Position numbers and translations under genes: made by a program
From: Hymenobacter cavernae
GTDB lineage: Bacteria; Bacteroidota; Bacteroidia; Cytophagales; Hymenobacteraceae
DNA: 64,000 nucleotides
Direction: 5' to 3'
Assembly: GCF_014641455.1 (NCBI RefSeq)
Contig: NZ_BMHT01000004.1
Span: 216,025 to 280,024 of the forward strand
Shown here: piece by piece, positions 35,348 through 43,008 of the stretch
Numbering within the stretch: the stretch's first letter is position 1
How the letters are laid out: every line of letters starts with the position of its first letter
The notes under the pieces: model-generated
Database searches by the model: none
What the model saw: the letters and a program-made list of their open reading frames with translations, nothing else
What the model was told of the DNA's origin: nothing

Positions 35348-35971
35348 CTAAAATCCGTCCTCGTCGCCGGTGAGCCGCAGCAGGGCCTCGTACTGCTCGC
35401 GGGTATCCACATCGACAGCCGCGTCAGGAAAGCTAACGATTTCAACGGCAGCGCCTTGCGACGCGATAAGCTTGCGGGCGCCGGTAGCGCCGGCTAGCTC
35501 ACGCAAGGCTGGAAAAACGGCCGGAGCAAACAGCGCCGGCACGCCTTGCGTGCCGTTGTACTCCGTTGCGACGATGGGCGCCTGGGTAGCCTGGTAGCGG
35601 CGGATCAGCGCGGTGAGCAGCTCCGGCGACACGAGCGGCTGGTCGCTGAGCGTGACGAGGACGGCATCCAGCGGCTGACCTAGGTTTTCCATAAAATTCA
35701 GCCCGATTCGGATGGAGGAACCCATGCCTGTGGCCCAAGCCGTGTTGCGTACAATTTGCACGGGCAAGCCAGCTACTTCGGCGGCTAGCTCCTCGTGCAA
35801 AGCGCCCGTTACTAGCACAATCGGCTGGCAACCAGCCGCTACAGCAGTTTCGACGGCGTGGCGCAGCAAGGTCCGACCTAGGTAGGGGAGAAGCTGCTTG
35901 GGCTGCCCAAACCTCGTGGAGGCCCCCGCCGCCAGCAGAATGAGGCCGATGGAGTTAGCGGATTCAGGCAT
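35348..35971 (-). CDS. Molybdenum-cofactor nucleotidyltransferase-like (MocA/MobA-type NTP transferase)
   Basis: 207 residues from the ATG at 35971. The nucleotidyltransferase signature GLILLAAGASTRFGQPKQLL is complete (LAAGxSxRxGxxK), followed by VTLSDQPLVSPELLTAL. MocA/MobA-type enzymes attach CMP or GMP to molybdopterin. Its start overlaps the stop of the XdhC-like gene by eight bases, so the two are co-translated and serve maturation of a xanthine-dehydrogenase-type enzyme. That enzyme is not in the window. The CTP-versus-GTP choice cannot be settled from the sequence alone. Confidence 0.9.
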   Translation of the reverse strand: MPESANSIGLILLAAGASTRFGQPKQLLPYLGRTLLRHAVETAVAAGCQPIVLVTGALHEELAAEVAGLPVQIVRNTAWATGMGSSIRIGLNFMENLGQPLDAVLVTLSDQPLVSPELLTALIRRYQATQAPIVATEYNGTQGVPALFAPAVFPALRELAGATGARKLIASQGAAVEIVSFPDAAVDVDTREQYEALLRLTGDEDGF

Positions 35972-37160
35972 TGCTAATGGCGCATACCGAATCACTGACC
36001 GTTGTTGCGCCCGCTGTGGCAGCGGAGGCGCCCAGCGCGGGCCGGTTGTGAATCGAGCCTGAAGTATCGCGCAGAAAACCCGCGGGCCGTTTGGCTTGCA
36101 CCGCCTGGATTTCCGCCACAACCGAAAGGGCAATTTCCTCCGGTGTTTCGGCACCTAGGTTTAGCCCCACCGGACTGTACAGTCGCCCACTCAAGGTGTC
36201 ATCAAACACAAAGCCTTCTATGCGAAGCTCTTCCAGGAGCTTGTCGGCCTTCTTGCGCGGTCCTAGCAAGCCGATGTAAGGAGTCGACTCGGGTAGCAGG
36301 CGGCGGAGCGCGGCCAGGTCGTAGAAGTAGTTGTGCGTCATGAGCAGCACGTAATCGGGCGGTGTGGGCTCGTTGGCTACTTCGGCGAGCGGCACTACCT
36401 GCACGCTTTCGGCTTCGGGGAAACGGGCGGCCGCAGCTTGGGCGGGGCGACCATCGACCACGCGCACTCGCCAACCTAGGCTAGCAGTCAGGCGCACAAG
36501 GGGTTGTACGTCGTTGCCGGCTCCGTAAATGGTGAGGCGCAGGGCGGGCTTCAGTACTTCCAGGAAAACCCGAACCGGACCTAGGTTGTCTTGGTAATCA
36601 AGTGTTTGGCTCTCGCCCGTGCGCAACGCTTGCTGCGCATCGGCTTCGATGGCGGCCGCCAACTCCGCTGACACGGGTAAGCTGCCGTGCATGCCGCCTT
36701 GGTTGGTGAGCAACAAGCGCGCACCTAGCTTGGCTTGATCGGTGGTTGGTAGGCTGAAAACCGTTGCCAAAACACCCGGCTGGTGCTGATCGGCGCAGGT
36801 GCGCAGCAGTTCCAGCGGATTGTTGGCGTCCGTAAAATTCAGTGGCTCAAGCAGAATATGGATGATGCCCTGGCAACCTTGTCCCATGCCGTGGCGCAGG
36901 TCGTCCTCGTCGGTCGTGTCGTAAATAACGACCGTCGGGCGGCGCCGCTGAATGGCCTGGTACGCCCGGCGGCGCGCGTCGCCTTCTAGGCAGCCCCCAC
37001 TGATGGCGCCGGTCAATTGGCCATCCTCGGTCACGAGCATGCGGGCGCCGGGGCTGCGGTAGGCCGAGCCTTCCACATGCACCACGGTAGCCAGGGCGCA
37101 GGCGCGACCCGCGGCGCGGTGGGCATCATAAGCCGCAAGCAGGTGCTGAAGTTCTGTCAT
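35964..37160 (-). CDS. XdhC-like molybdoenzyme maturation protein
   Basis: 398 residues from the ATG at 37160 (the frame extends 15 codons further). XdhC proteins bind molybdenum cofactor and have it sulfurated before insertion into xanthine dehydrogenase-family enzymes. N-terminal domain: ALATVVHVEGSAYRSPGARM and GAISGGCLEGDARRRAYQAI. C-terminal Rossmann domain: LRLTIYGAGNDVQPLVRLTA, YVLLMTHNYFYDLAALRRLL and YIGLLGPRKKADKLLEEL. Overlaps the MocA-like gene by eight bases. Confidence 0.93.
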   Translation of the reverse strand: MTELQHLLAAYDAHRAAGRACALATVVHVEGSAYRSPGARMLVTEDGQLTGAISGGCLEGDARRRAYQAIQRRRPTVVIYDTTDEDDLRHGMGQGCQGIIHILLEPLNFTDANNPLELLRTCADQHQPGVLATVFSLPTTDQAKLGARLLLTNQGGMHGSLPVSAELAAAIEADAQQALRTGESQTLDYQDNLGPVRVFLEVLKPALRLTIYGAGNDVQPLVRLTASLGWRVRVVDGRPAQAAAARFPEAESVQVVPLAEVANEPTPPDYVLLMTHNYFYDLAALRRLLPESTPYIGLLGPRKKADKLLEELRIEGFVFDDTLSGRLYSPVGLNLGAETPEEIALSVVAEIQAVQAKRPAGFLRDTSGSIHNRPALGASAATAGATTVSDSVCAISNA

Positions 37161-37451
37161 ATTGTTCTGCAATACAGATACCTGGCTTGTACCGGAAAAG
37201 CGCAAGCTAGGTTTGGTTAGTTCGGTACGGGAGAGTCCCTCAACTTTAGAACGGCGGGAGAAACGCAGCCTTTCGCGCCTTGGTACAACCCGGCTAACAA
37301 CGAAGCTGTTTTAAGAATTCGTGAGAAAGCGGCGGCCCGCAGTCTGGCTACAGACACAGAATAACGCAGCAGAAATGCCGGGGCGCGGTTACCTTTACCC
37401 GGCCAAGTCGGCGCAGTACCTGCGGCTCTGCTTTTCCTAGCTCTCTCCTTA

Positions 37452-38132
37452 ATGCACCTAAAACGATTCATAATCAGTGGCTTACTAGTTGGACTGCTGA
37501 CCGTGTCCTGCACTAGCAACAAAAGCCTGGAACAAGAATCGGCGCAGCCCAGCGCCGAGGCTATCCGCCGCGAGGCCACAGCCGCCACGAAGTCGGCCGC
37601 AGCGGCCAGGATTAATCGTTTGCCTACCAACCGCCTAGCGGCGCTTGATACGGCGCATTTTTCGCCGCGCTTTATTCGGGGCCTGAAGGAAAGTATCCAG
37701 CGGGAATCGTACGCGGTGCGCGGCAAGTGGCTGTTGCTGAGCCCGACGGATTCCATTGCTTTCCCCGCCGATCTGCCTGAGCGGCAGCCCATAACGTACA
37801 CCGGCACGGCGCAAGGTCGCACCTACCAACTGACCGTCACGCGCCAGAATTACTCCACCATTCGCTACTCGGCCGAGGTGAAGCAAGCCGGCAAGTCGGT
37901 GGCCCGCGCCGCCGGCACCGCCGACCTGAACCCTAGCTTCTACACTGCCGCCGAAGTGCCGGTGGACACCCAAACGGAAACCGCGTACGGCGCCTACGAA
38001 TTTCTGGCAAACGAGCCGCGCCAGCAGAATTTCGCCGTGCTCATCGGGATAGGCAAAGATGCTGACAAGGCCGAAATCTACGCCTCGGAGCTAGCCGCCT
38101 GGCGCAACGCCCCCACGCTCCGGCGAAAATAA
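37452..38132 (+). CDS. Lipoprotein of unknown function
   Basis: 226 residues. The signal sequence ends in the lipobox LLTVSC (Cys at about 20), followed by TSNKSLEQE. The mature part has an Ala/Glu-rich helical stretch (about 35-60), then a beta-rich domain (RTYQLTVTRQNYSTIRYSAE, then VKQAGKSVARAAG). No family recognised. A 201-codon minus-strand frame overlaps its first half but lacks any feature of a real protein. A family C palindromic element follows 18 bases after the stop. Confidence 0.75.
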   Translation: MHLKRFIISGLLVGLLTVSCTSNKSLEQESAQPSAEAIRREATAATKSAAAARINRLPTNRLAALDTAHFSPRFIRGLKESIQRESYAVRGKWLLLSPTDSIAFPADLPERQPITYTGTAQGRTYQLTVTRQNYSTIRYSAEVKQAGKSVARAAGTADLNPSFYTAAEVPVDTQTETAYGAYEFLANEPRQQNFAVLIGIGKDADKAEIYASELAAWRNAPTLRRK

Positions 38133-38150
38133 CGGGCTCGTCAGAGCGAG

Positions 38151-38268
38151 GTAGAGACGCAATATTTTGCGTCTTGGCGTTGCTGATGTTGTTTGTTCTG
38201 AACGGCGCGACCTAGGTCGTTCTACGTAGGATCGTTCAACGACGAGACGCAAAATATTGCGTCTCTAC
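38151..38268. repeat. Palindromic intergenic element, family C
   Basis: Left arm 38151-38174 begins GTAGAGACGCAATATTTTGC; right arm 38245-38268 is its complement. Each arm is itself an inverted repeat (AGACGCAA / TTGCGTCT around TATT or AATA). The middle contains CCTAGGTCG and GATCGTTCAACGA. The right arm overlaps the stop codon of the gene at 38265. A second copy lies at 53150-53253. Confidence 0.85.
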
Positions 38269-38843
38269 TTCGGCCGTTTGCTAATCTCTTTCAAATACTG
38301 CGTCATTGATAAGTAGGCGCTTGCCACAGCTTTACCCGGCAGGTGCACAATGATAGCCGTGCAGCGGCTGCCGGCCGTTTTGCCATCCATTTCGAAGGCA
38401 ATGCCGGCTTTTGCATTGTCATAAATGTAGTGCAGGCTAGCTTTCGGAGCAGGAGCGTAGGAGGTAGCCAGGGTGAGGGGCTCGTAGGCGTGACGAATGC
38501 TCGCCAGCGTGGAGCCGCAGTGTAGCCCGTTAATTGTGCGAAACCACGACGATGTGGCGCGCACCATCTGAATGGTTTTGCGCATATCGGGGCCGGTGGC
38601 GTTGGTGTACACGTCGAGCTGGGTGGGAGCGGCACCAGCAGTGGTCGGCTGACCGTACCAGGTGGCCCAGGCTTTCTGCATCGCTCCGTCGCTGGTGGCT
38701 GGGTGCCCGAATTGCTGAAGAGTTTCGGGGCTGGCACCCAGCGAGATATTGCCGAGGCTGCGGCCCGGTATGATGAGTTTGTTGGGAGCAGAAGCTAGGC
38801 TAAGCAGCGCAAACAGGAGCAGGTAGAAAGGACGGAAGCGCAT
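38265..38843 (-). CDS. Exported protein of unknown function
   Basis: 192 residues with a signal peptide (FYLLLFALLSLASA). The mature part starts PNKLIIPGRSLGNISLGASP, where SLGxISLGAS resembles a short motif that often opens small secreted repeat domains. It contains two Cys (in LHCGSTLASI and GSRCTAIIVHLPG) that could form a disulfide. No named family recognised. The stop codon lies inside a family C palindrome. Confidence 0.7.
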   Translation of the reverse strand: MRFRPFYLLLFALLSLASAPNKLIIPGRSLGNISLGASPETLQQFGHPATSDGAMQKAWATWYGQPTTAGAAPTQLDVYTNATGPDMRKTIQMVRATSSWFRTINGLHCGSTLASIRHAYEPLTLATSYAPAPKASLHYIYDNAKAGIAFEMDGKTAGSRCTAIIVHLPGKAVASAYLSMTQYLKEISKRPK

Positions 38844-38875
38844 AAGGGAGAAGGTGAGAGGTCTTATACGAAAAC

Positions 38876-39000
38876 TGTAACGCGAAGCCTGCGCTTCGCG
38901 TGTCGTTGAATGATTTAATCGTGCATCAACCTAGGTACGGGTCGTTCAACGATACGCAAAGCACAGGCTTGGCTGCCGACTTCCTTTGGTTCGCGCTACA
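38876..39000. repeat. Palindromic intergenic element, family D (degenerate)
   Basis: GTAACGCGAAGCCTGCGCTT then CGCGTGTCGTTGAA on the left pairs imperfectly with TCGTTCAACGATACGCAAAG and later TTCGCGCTACA on the right. The loop contains AACCTAGGTAC. It shares the TCGTTGAA / TTCAACGA core and the GCGAAGC arms with 55441-55630. Confidence 0.7.
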
Positions 39001-39029
39001 TTCTAATGCAGCCAACATTTCCGTACACC

Positions 39030-39047
39030 TTGTCCAAAATTGGACAC
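39030..39047. promoter_or_regulatory. Palindromic operator/enhancer upstream of the HlyD gene
   Basis: TTGTCC-AAAATT-GGACAC, a palindrome with a six-base spacer. The same site (TTGTCC-N6-GGACAA) occurs upstream of the ABC ATPase gene at 47723-47740. In both cases the palindrome centre is 73.5 bases before the TGG of a sigma-54-like element. This is the usual place for an enhancer bound by an NtrC-type activator, and one is encoded at 51747. Confidence 0.65.
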
Positions 39048-39111
39048 AATTTACAAGCACATAAAGCTAGGTTTGTGTGATAAGATACTGAAAGTGAGAA
39101 ACTTGTAAAAA

Positions 39112-39128
39112 TGGCATCTGCCTTGGCT
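39112..39128 (+). promoter_or_regulatory. Sigma-54-like promoter of the HlyD/TolC operon
   Basis: TGGCATCTGCCTTGGCT fits TGG-N8-TTG of the -24/-12 promoter (consensus TGGCAC-N5-TTGCA), with TTGG in place of TTGC. The same TGG-N8-TTGGCT occurs at 47805-47821. The start codon is 36 bases downstream. Confidence 0.55.
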
Positions 39129-39163
39129 GAGTAGCTAGGAATTCACCTTCCTACTGCTTAGAA

Positions 39164-40408
39164 ATGGACAGAGCTATATCCCCCGTCATTCAGGCCAGAC
39201 GTCGGCAGCGGCGCTGGCTGCTCGTTGTAGCCACATTGGTAGTGGTGGCCGTCGGTTTGTGGGCGTTCCGCGGCATCCTGAAACCTAGCATCAGGCAGGA
39301 AGACATGCTGGTGGCTCCCGTGGAAAACGGCGACGTGGAAGCTTCGCTCACCGCTACCGGCCTGGTGATTCCCGCCCACGAAGCCGTCGTGACCAGCCCC
39401 ATTCAATCCACGATCCGTCAGGTGCTGCTCACAGCGGGGGCGAAGGTGCAGCCGGGGCAAACCATTCTGGAGCTAGACAAAGAGCTAACCAGCAGCGAGC
39501 TAGCCAAGCTGCAAGACGAGCAGCTGCAAAACCGTAACAAGAGCAACGTGCTGGCCCTGTCGCTGGAGCGCAGCCTCAACGACTTACAATCGCAGGAGAA
39601 AGTGCAGCAGGAAAAGGTGCGGAGTCTGCAATCCTCGTTGCGCGACGAGCAGAACCTGCTCAGCATTGGCTCGGGCACGCCGGAAGCTGTGCGCCAGGCC
39701 GAGCTAAACTTGAAGATTGCCGACCTGGAGTTGCAGCGCGTGCAGCGTCAGATTCAGAACCAGCGCCGTTCCAACCAGGCCGACGAGCTAGGTCTGGTGT
39801 ACACCCGCCAGATTCAGGACCGCAACATCACGGAACTGGCCCAGAAGCTACGCAACGCCAACATCAGCGCCGGTCAGGCTGGGGTGCTGACCTGGGTGAA
39901 CGAGGATATTGGCTCCACCGTGAACCAGGGCCAGGTGGTAGCCCGCATTGCCGACCTCAGCTCCTTCCGGGTGCGCGGCACCATCGCCGATACCTATGCC
40001 GACTCGCTGCACGTCGGCGATGCGGTGCTGGTGCGCCTCAACGGCACCGACCTGCGCGGCACCATCAGCTCTATCAGCCCCGCCGCCGATAAAGGCGTGA
40101 TGACCTTCTATGCCCAACTCGATGAAAACCACCACCCGGCTCTGCGCGCCAATCTGCGGGCCGACGTGTACGTGGTGACCCGGTCGCACCGCAACGTGCT
40201 GCGGGTGAAAAACGGCCCCTTCTACCAGGGCGGGCACGAGCAGCCGGTGTTCGTGGTGCGCGACGGCCTGGCCACGCGCCGCACCGTGCGCTTCGGCGAT
40301 TCCAACTTCGACTACGTGCAGGTGCTCAGTGGCTTGCAGGCCGGCGATCAGCTGCTGATCAGCGACACCAAGAACTACGAGCAAGCCGCCGAGCTGACCA
40401 TTAAATAG
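39164..40408 (+). CDS. HlyD/MacA-type periplasmic adaptor (membrane fusion) protein
   Basis: 414 residues linking an inner-membrane ABC exporter to an outer-membrane channel. An N-terminal signal-anchor helix (about 18-36) is followed by a split biotinyl-lipoyl domain (PVENGDVEASLTATGLVIPA, AGAKVQPGQTILELDKEL, and later GVLTWVNEDIGSTVNQGQVV). A coiled-coil hairpin spans about 105-215. Beta-barrel and membrane-proximal domains form the C-terminus. It is followed by the TolC-type gene. The matching ATPase and permeases are at 47907-51363, under a similar upstream control region. Type I-like or MacB-like export of an unknown substrate is inferred. Confidence 0.93.
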   Translation: MDRAISPVIQARRRQRRWLLVVATLVVVAVGLWAFRGILKPSIRQEDMLVAPVENGDVEASLTATGLVIPAHEAVVTSPIQSTIRQVLLTAGAKVQPGQTILELDKELTSSELAKLQDEQLQNRNKSNVLALSLERSLNDLQSQEKVQQEKVRSLQSSLRDEQNLLSIGSGTPEAVRQAELNLKIADLELQRVQRQIQNQRRSNQADELGLVYTRQIQDRNITELAQKLRNANISAGQAGVLTWVNEDIGSTVNQGQVVARIADLSSFRVRGTIADTYADSLHVGDAVLVRLNGTDLRGTISSISPAADKGVMTFYAQLDENHHPALRANLRADVYVVTRSHRNVLRVKNGPFYQGGHEQPVFVVRDGLATRRTVRFGDSNFDYVQVLSGLQAGDQLLISDTKNYEQAAELTIK

Positions 40409-40410
40409 AA

Positions 40411-40512
40411 CGTCATTCCGAGCCCTGCGAGGAATCTCGCGTGCAATGGTAACTCCCAATCATCAGCGACGACCAACGAAGCGGTAGAGATGCTTCGCGG
40501 GGCTCAGCATGA
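40411..40512. repeat. Chimeric palindromic element: family B left arm + family A right arm
   Basis: The left part has GTCATTCCGAGCCCTGCGAG then GAATCTCGCGTGCAATGG (family B, as at 17740). The right part has GCGGTAGAGATGCTTCG then GGGCTCAGCATGAC (family A, as at 8524). The outer arms no longer pair well with each other, showing that halves can be exchanged. It lies between the HlyD and TolC genes; the frame's upstream ATG at 40509 is inside it. Confidence 0.8.
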
Positions 40513-40544
40513 CACCTCCCTTCCCTAACCTGCCTTTCCGAGCT

Positions 40545-42080
40545 ATGAAACACGTACCCTTTGCTTCGATTAAGCGTTTGCCCTTCGTGCTGGATGTGCT
40601 GGGGCTCTGGCTGATGCTATTGCTGGGAGCGGCGCTGCTGGTGCTGCTAACTGTGTCGGTGGCGGCGGCGCAACCCGTTGCGCCACAATCTACCCTGACG
40701 TTGCCGCAGGTGATTGACCTAGCTTTGCAGCAATCATCAGTGGCCAAGCAGGCCGTGACCAACCGCGAAACCAGCTACTGGCAGTACCGTTCGTTTCGGG
40801 CCGATTACAAGCCGCAACTCGCCCTGGAAGGCACGCTGCCCAACTACAGCCGCACCATCACGCCCGTCACGCAGCCCGACGGCACCACCGATTTTCGCTA
40901 CATCCGCATCAACAACTCCTACCTGGCTTCCACCGTCACGCAGGGCATCGGGCTGACGGGCGGGAAGATTTCCATCGGCTCCAACTTGCAGCGCTTCGAT
41001 AACTTCGAGGGGAACCAGCGGCTCTATAACAGCAACCCCGTCGCCATAGGAATCAGTCAGCCGATTGCGGGCTTCAACTCCTTGAGCTGGAACAAACGCA
41101 TTGAGCCCCTGCGCTATGAGGAGTCGCAGCGGCAGTACGTGGAAGACCGCGAAACCATTGCGCGCCGCGTGACGGAGTATTATTTTGATGTGCTGCTGCA
41201 ACAGGTAAATGCCAACGTCGCCCGCCAAAACCTGCACGCCAGCGAAGAGATGCTACGCATGGGGCGCGAAAAGCACCGCCTAGGTCGGCTCTCCGAAAAC
41301 GATCTGCTGCTCTTAGAGTTAAACCTGCTCAACGCCCAGCAAGCCGAAGTGCAAGCCCGCGTTGATGCCCAAAACGCGGCTGTCGACCTGAAAGGCTACA
41401 CGGGCCTGACCATCGAGCCCGCCGCTACGCTCGACGTGCCCGCCGCCGCACCCAGGCTCGACGTGGTGCCCGAAGCGGCCCTCGCCCAAGCTAGGCAGTA
41501 CCGCCGCGAAGCGTTGATGTATCAGCGCCGTTTGCTGGAAGCAGAACGCAACGTGGCCCAGGCCAAAGGCACGACTGGCTTCCAGGCTAGCCTCACTGCT
41601 TCTTTCGGCCTGACCAGCAGCGGCAACCAGTTTCGCAGCAGCTACATCAACCCCAACGACCAGCAGCAGGTGAGGCTAGGTTTCACGATGCCGATTGTGG
41701 ATTGGGGCAAGACCCGCGCCGTGGTGAAAACCGCCGAGCTGAGCCGCCAGCAGGTACAGCACACCGTGGAGCAGGAGCAGATGACCTTCGAGCAATCGGT
41801 GCTGAGCCAGGCCGCGCAGCTAGGCTCGCTCAGCCAGCAGCTCGCTCTCACCGGCCGCGCCGATTCCCTGTCGCAGCGCCGCTACGATATTGCCCGCGCC
41901 ACCTACCAGGTCGGCCGCATTTCCCTGACAGATCTGAATATTGCCCAGAGCGAAAAAGACCGCGCCAAGCGCGCCTACATCGCCGCGCTGCGGGCTTGCT
42001 GGGTGGGTTATTATCAGCTCCGCACCCTCACGCTGTATGATTTTGAGCGCCAGCAGCCGTTGCTGGCGGCGGTACAGTAG
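40545..42080 (+). CDS. TolC-family outer membrane efflux protein
   Basis: 511 residues from the ATG at 40545, chosen because the ATG at 40509 lies within the upstream repeat element. A signal-like hydrophobic stretch (about 20-42, LMLLLGAALLVLLTVSVAAA) precedes the mature start QPVAPQSTLTLPQVIDLALQ, the usual TolC opening. Two OEP repeats follow: coiled-coil helices (ETIARRVTEYYFDVLLQQVN; QEQMTFEQSVLSQAAQLGSL) and barrel strands (GFTMPIVDWGKTR). It forms the outer-membrane exit duct for the HlyD partner. Confidence 0.93.
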   Translation: MKHVPFASIKRLPFVLDVLGLWLMLLLGAALLVLLTVSVAAAQPVAPQSTLTLPQVIDLALQQSSVAKQAVTNRETSYWQYRSFRADYKPQLALEGTLPNYSRTITPVTQPDGTTDFRYIRINNSYLASTVTQGIGLTGGKISIGSNLQRFDNFEGNQRLYNSNPVAIGISQPIAGFNSLSWNKRIEPLRYEESQRQYVEDRETIARRVTEYYFDVLLQQVNANVARQNLHASEEMLRMGREKHRLGRLSENDLLLLELNLLNAQQAEVQARVDAQNAAVDLKGYTGLTIEPAATLDVPAAAPRLDVVPEAALAQARQYRREALMYQRRLLEAERNVAQAKGTTGFQASLTASFGLTSSGNQFRSSYINPNDQQQVRLGFTMPIVDWGKTRAVVKTAELSRQQVQHTVEQEQMTFEQSVLSQAAQLGSLSQQLALTGRADSLSQRRYDIARATYQVGRISLTDLNIAQSEKDRAKRAYIAALRACWVGYYQLRTLTLYDFERQQPLLAAVQ

Positions 42081-42180
42081 TAGTTGGAAAGGGAGTATTT
42101 TGTTGGTGAATGCTAGCTAAACGGGAACAGGTTAGTAGTATTGGTAAAAATAATTGGACTTATCGAACAGCTATTAGCAT

Positions 42181-42594
42181 CTATCGCTTTCTGGTCAGAT
42201 AGTAGCGGCGACTATAATGAATAAAGACAGCAAATAGCGTAAGAGGAATCACCACGGCAAAAAACCAATTCCACGTCGCCGGATTCAAGCCGATTGAAGC
42301 CAGGGACAAGAGTGGTGCTTGCCCTGGCGGGTAAACTGGGTACTCCGTTAACCCGTCTGCAAAGCAGGCTACGGGCCACAGGAATGCAAAGAGCCAGACC
42401 CACACTTTTACGGCAAACCAATAGCGTGTGCGCTGCACGCGGAGTAGGCGACACAAACCGAGCAGCAAGAGTGCAGTAAGCAGCGAGGTAGTTAAGAAGA
42501 AGAGCCAGATCGACGGAAAGTAGTGAATACTGTCGTACCAGTAATGCATATCAAAGAGAAAGGACAGAGGCACTAGGAACGCTAGAAAATACAT
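42181..42594 (-). CDS. Small integral membrane protein, unknown function
   Basis: 137 residues with four hydrophobic segments at about 1-16, 28-50, 60-80 and 108-127, and a basic C-terminus (YSRRYYLTRKR). No family recognised. It is convergent with the TolC gene and interrupts the export gene cluster. Confidence 0.65.
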   Translation of the reverse strand: MYFLAFLVPLSFLFDMHYWYDSIHYFPSIWLFFLTTSLLTALLLLGLCRLLRVQRTRYWFAVKVWVWLFAFLWPVACFADGLTEYPVYPPGQAPLLSLASIGLNPATWNWFFAVVIPLTLFAVFIHYSRRYYLTRKR

Positions 42595-43008
42595 TACGAC
42601 AGTAGGAATAGAATACTGATATCTAGTATAAAATAGTGATTATATCAGCAATGTCAAATCTGATACTTAATAGAAAAATTGCTTGACATATTACTTGTTA
42701 TACCAATCTTATCAAAATAAGCCAATTTTCAACAACAACTACATAGCCTTCACTTGTAGGAACTTGCTAAACTTAAGTCCACTCACCAAGTAAATTTCAA
42801 GAATACCTAGGTGGAGAGGAAGTCCGTCGCAATCTGCGCTAGGCTGCTGCGCCAGCAAACCTAGGTTGTGTAGCTAAAGACCAAATACAATGGCTTCACG
42901 CAGCCGAATCACTGTCGTGGTTTTCTGCGTACTTGCACAACTGCTACCTGACGCCGCTGTTACACAGGAGGCCCAACGCCATGTTGACCTCTGTGCCTGA
43001 ATCTGAAT
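42595..43008. other. Divergent intergenic region, 414 bp, AT-rich in its first half
   Basis: Between the small membrane-protein gene (minus) and the PAS kinase gene (plus). Positions 42595-42800 are clearly AT-rich compared with the rest. Two CCTAGG motifs lie near 42807 and 42861. No gene, RNA or hairpin of note seen. Confidence 0.3.

Noticed and set aside
37217-37822. A 201-codon minus-strand open frame
   Set aside because: Overlaps the lipoprotein gene at 37452 that has a clear signal and lipobox; the minus frame shows no domain, no signal and unusual residue use.
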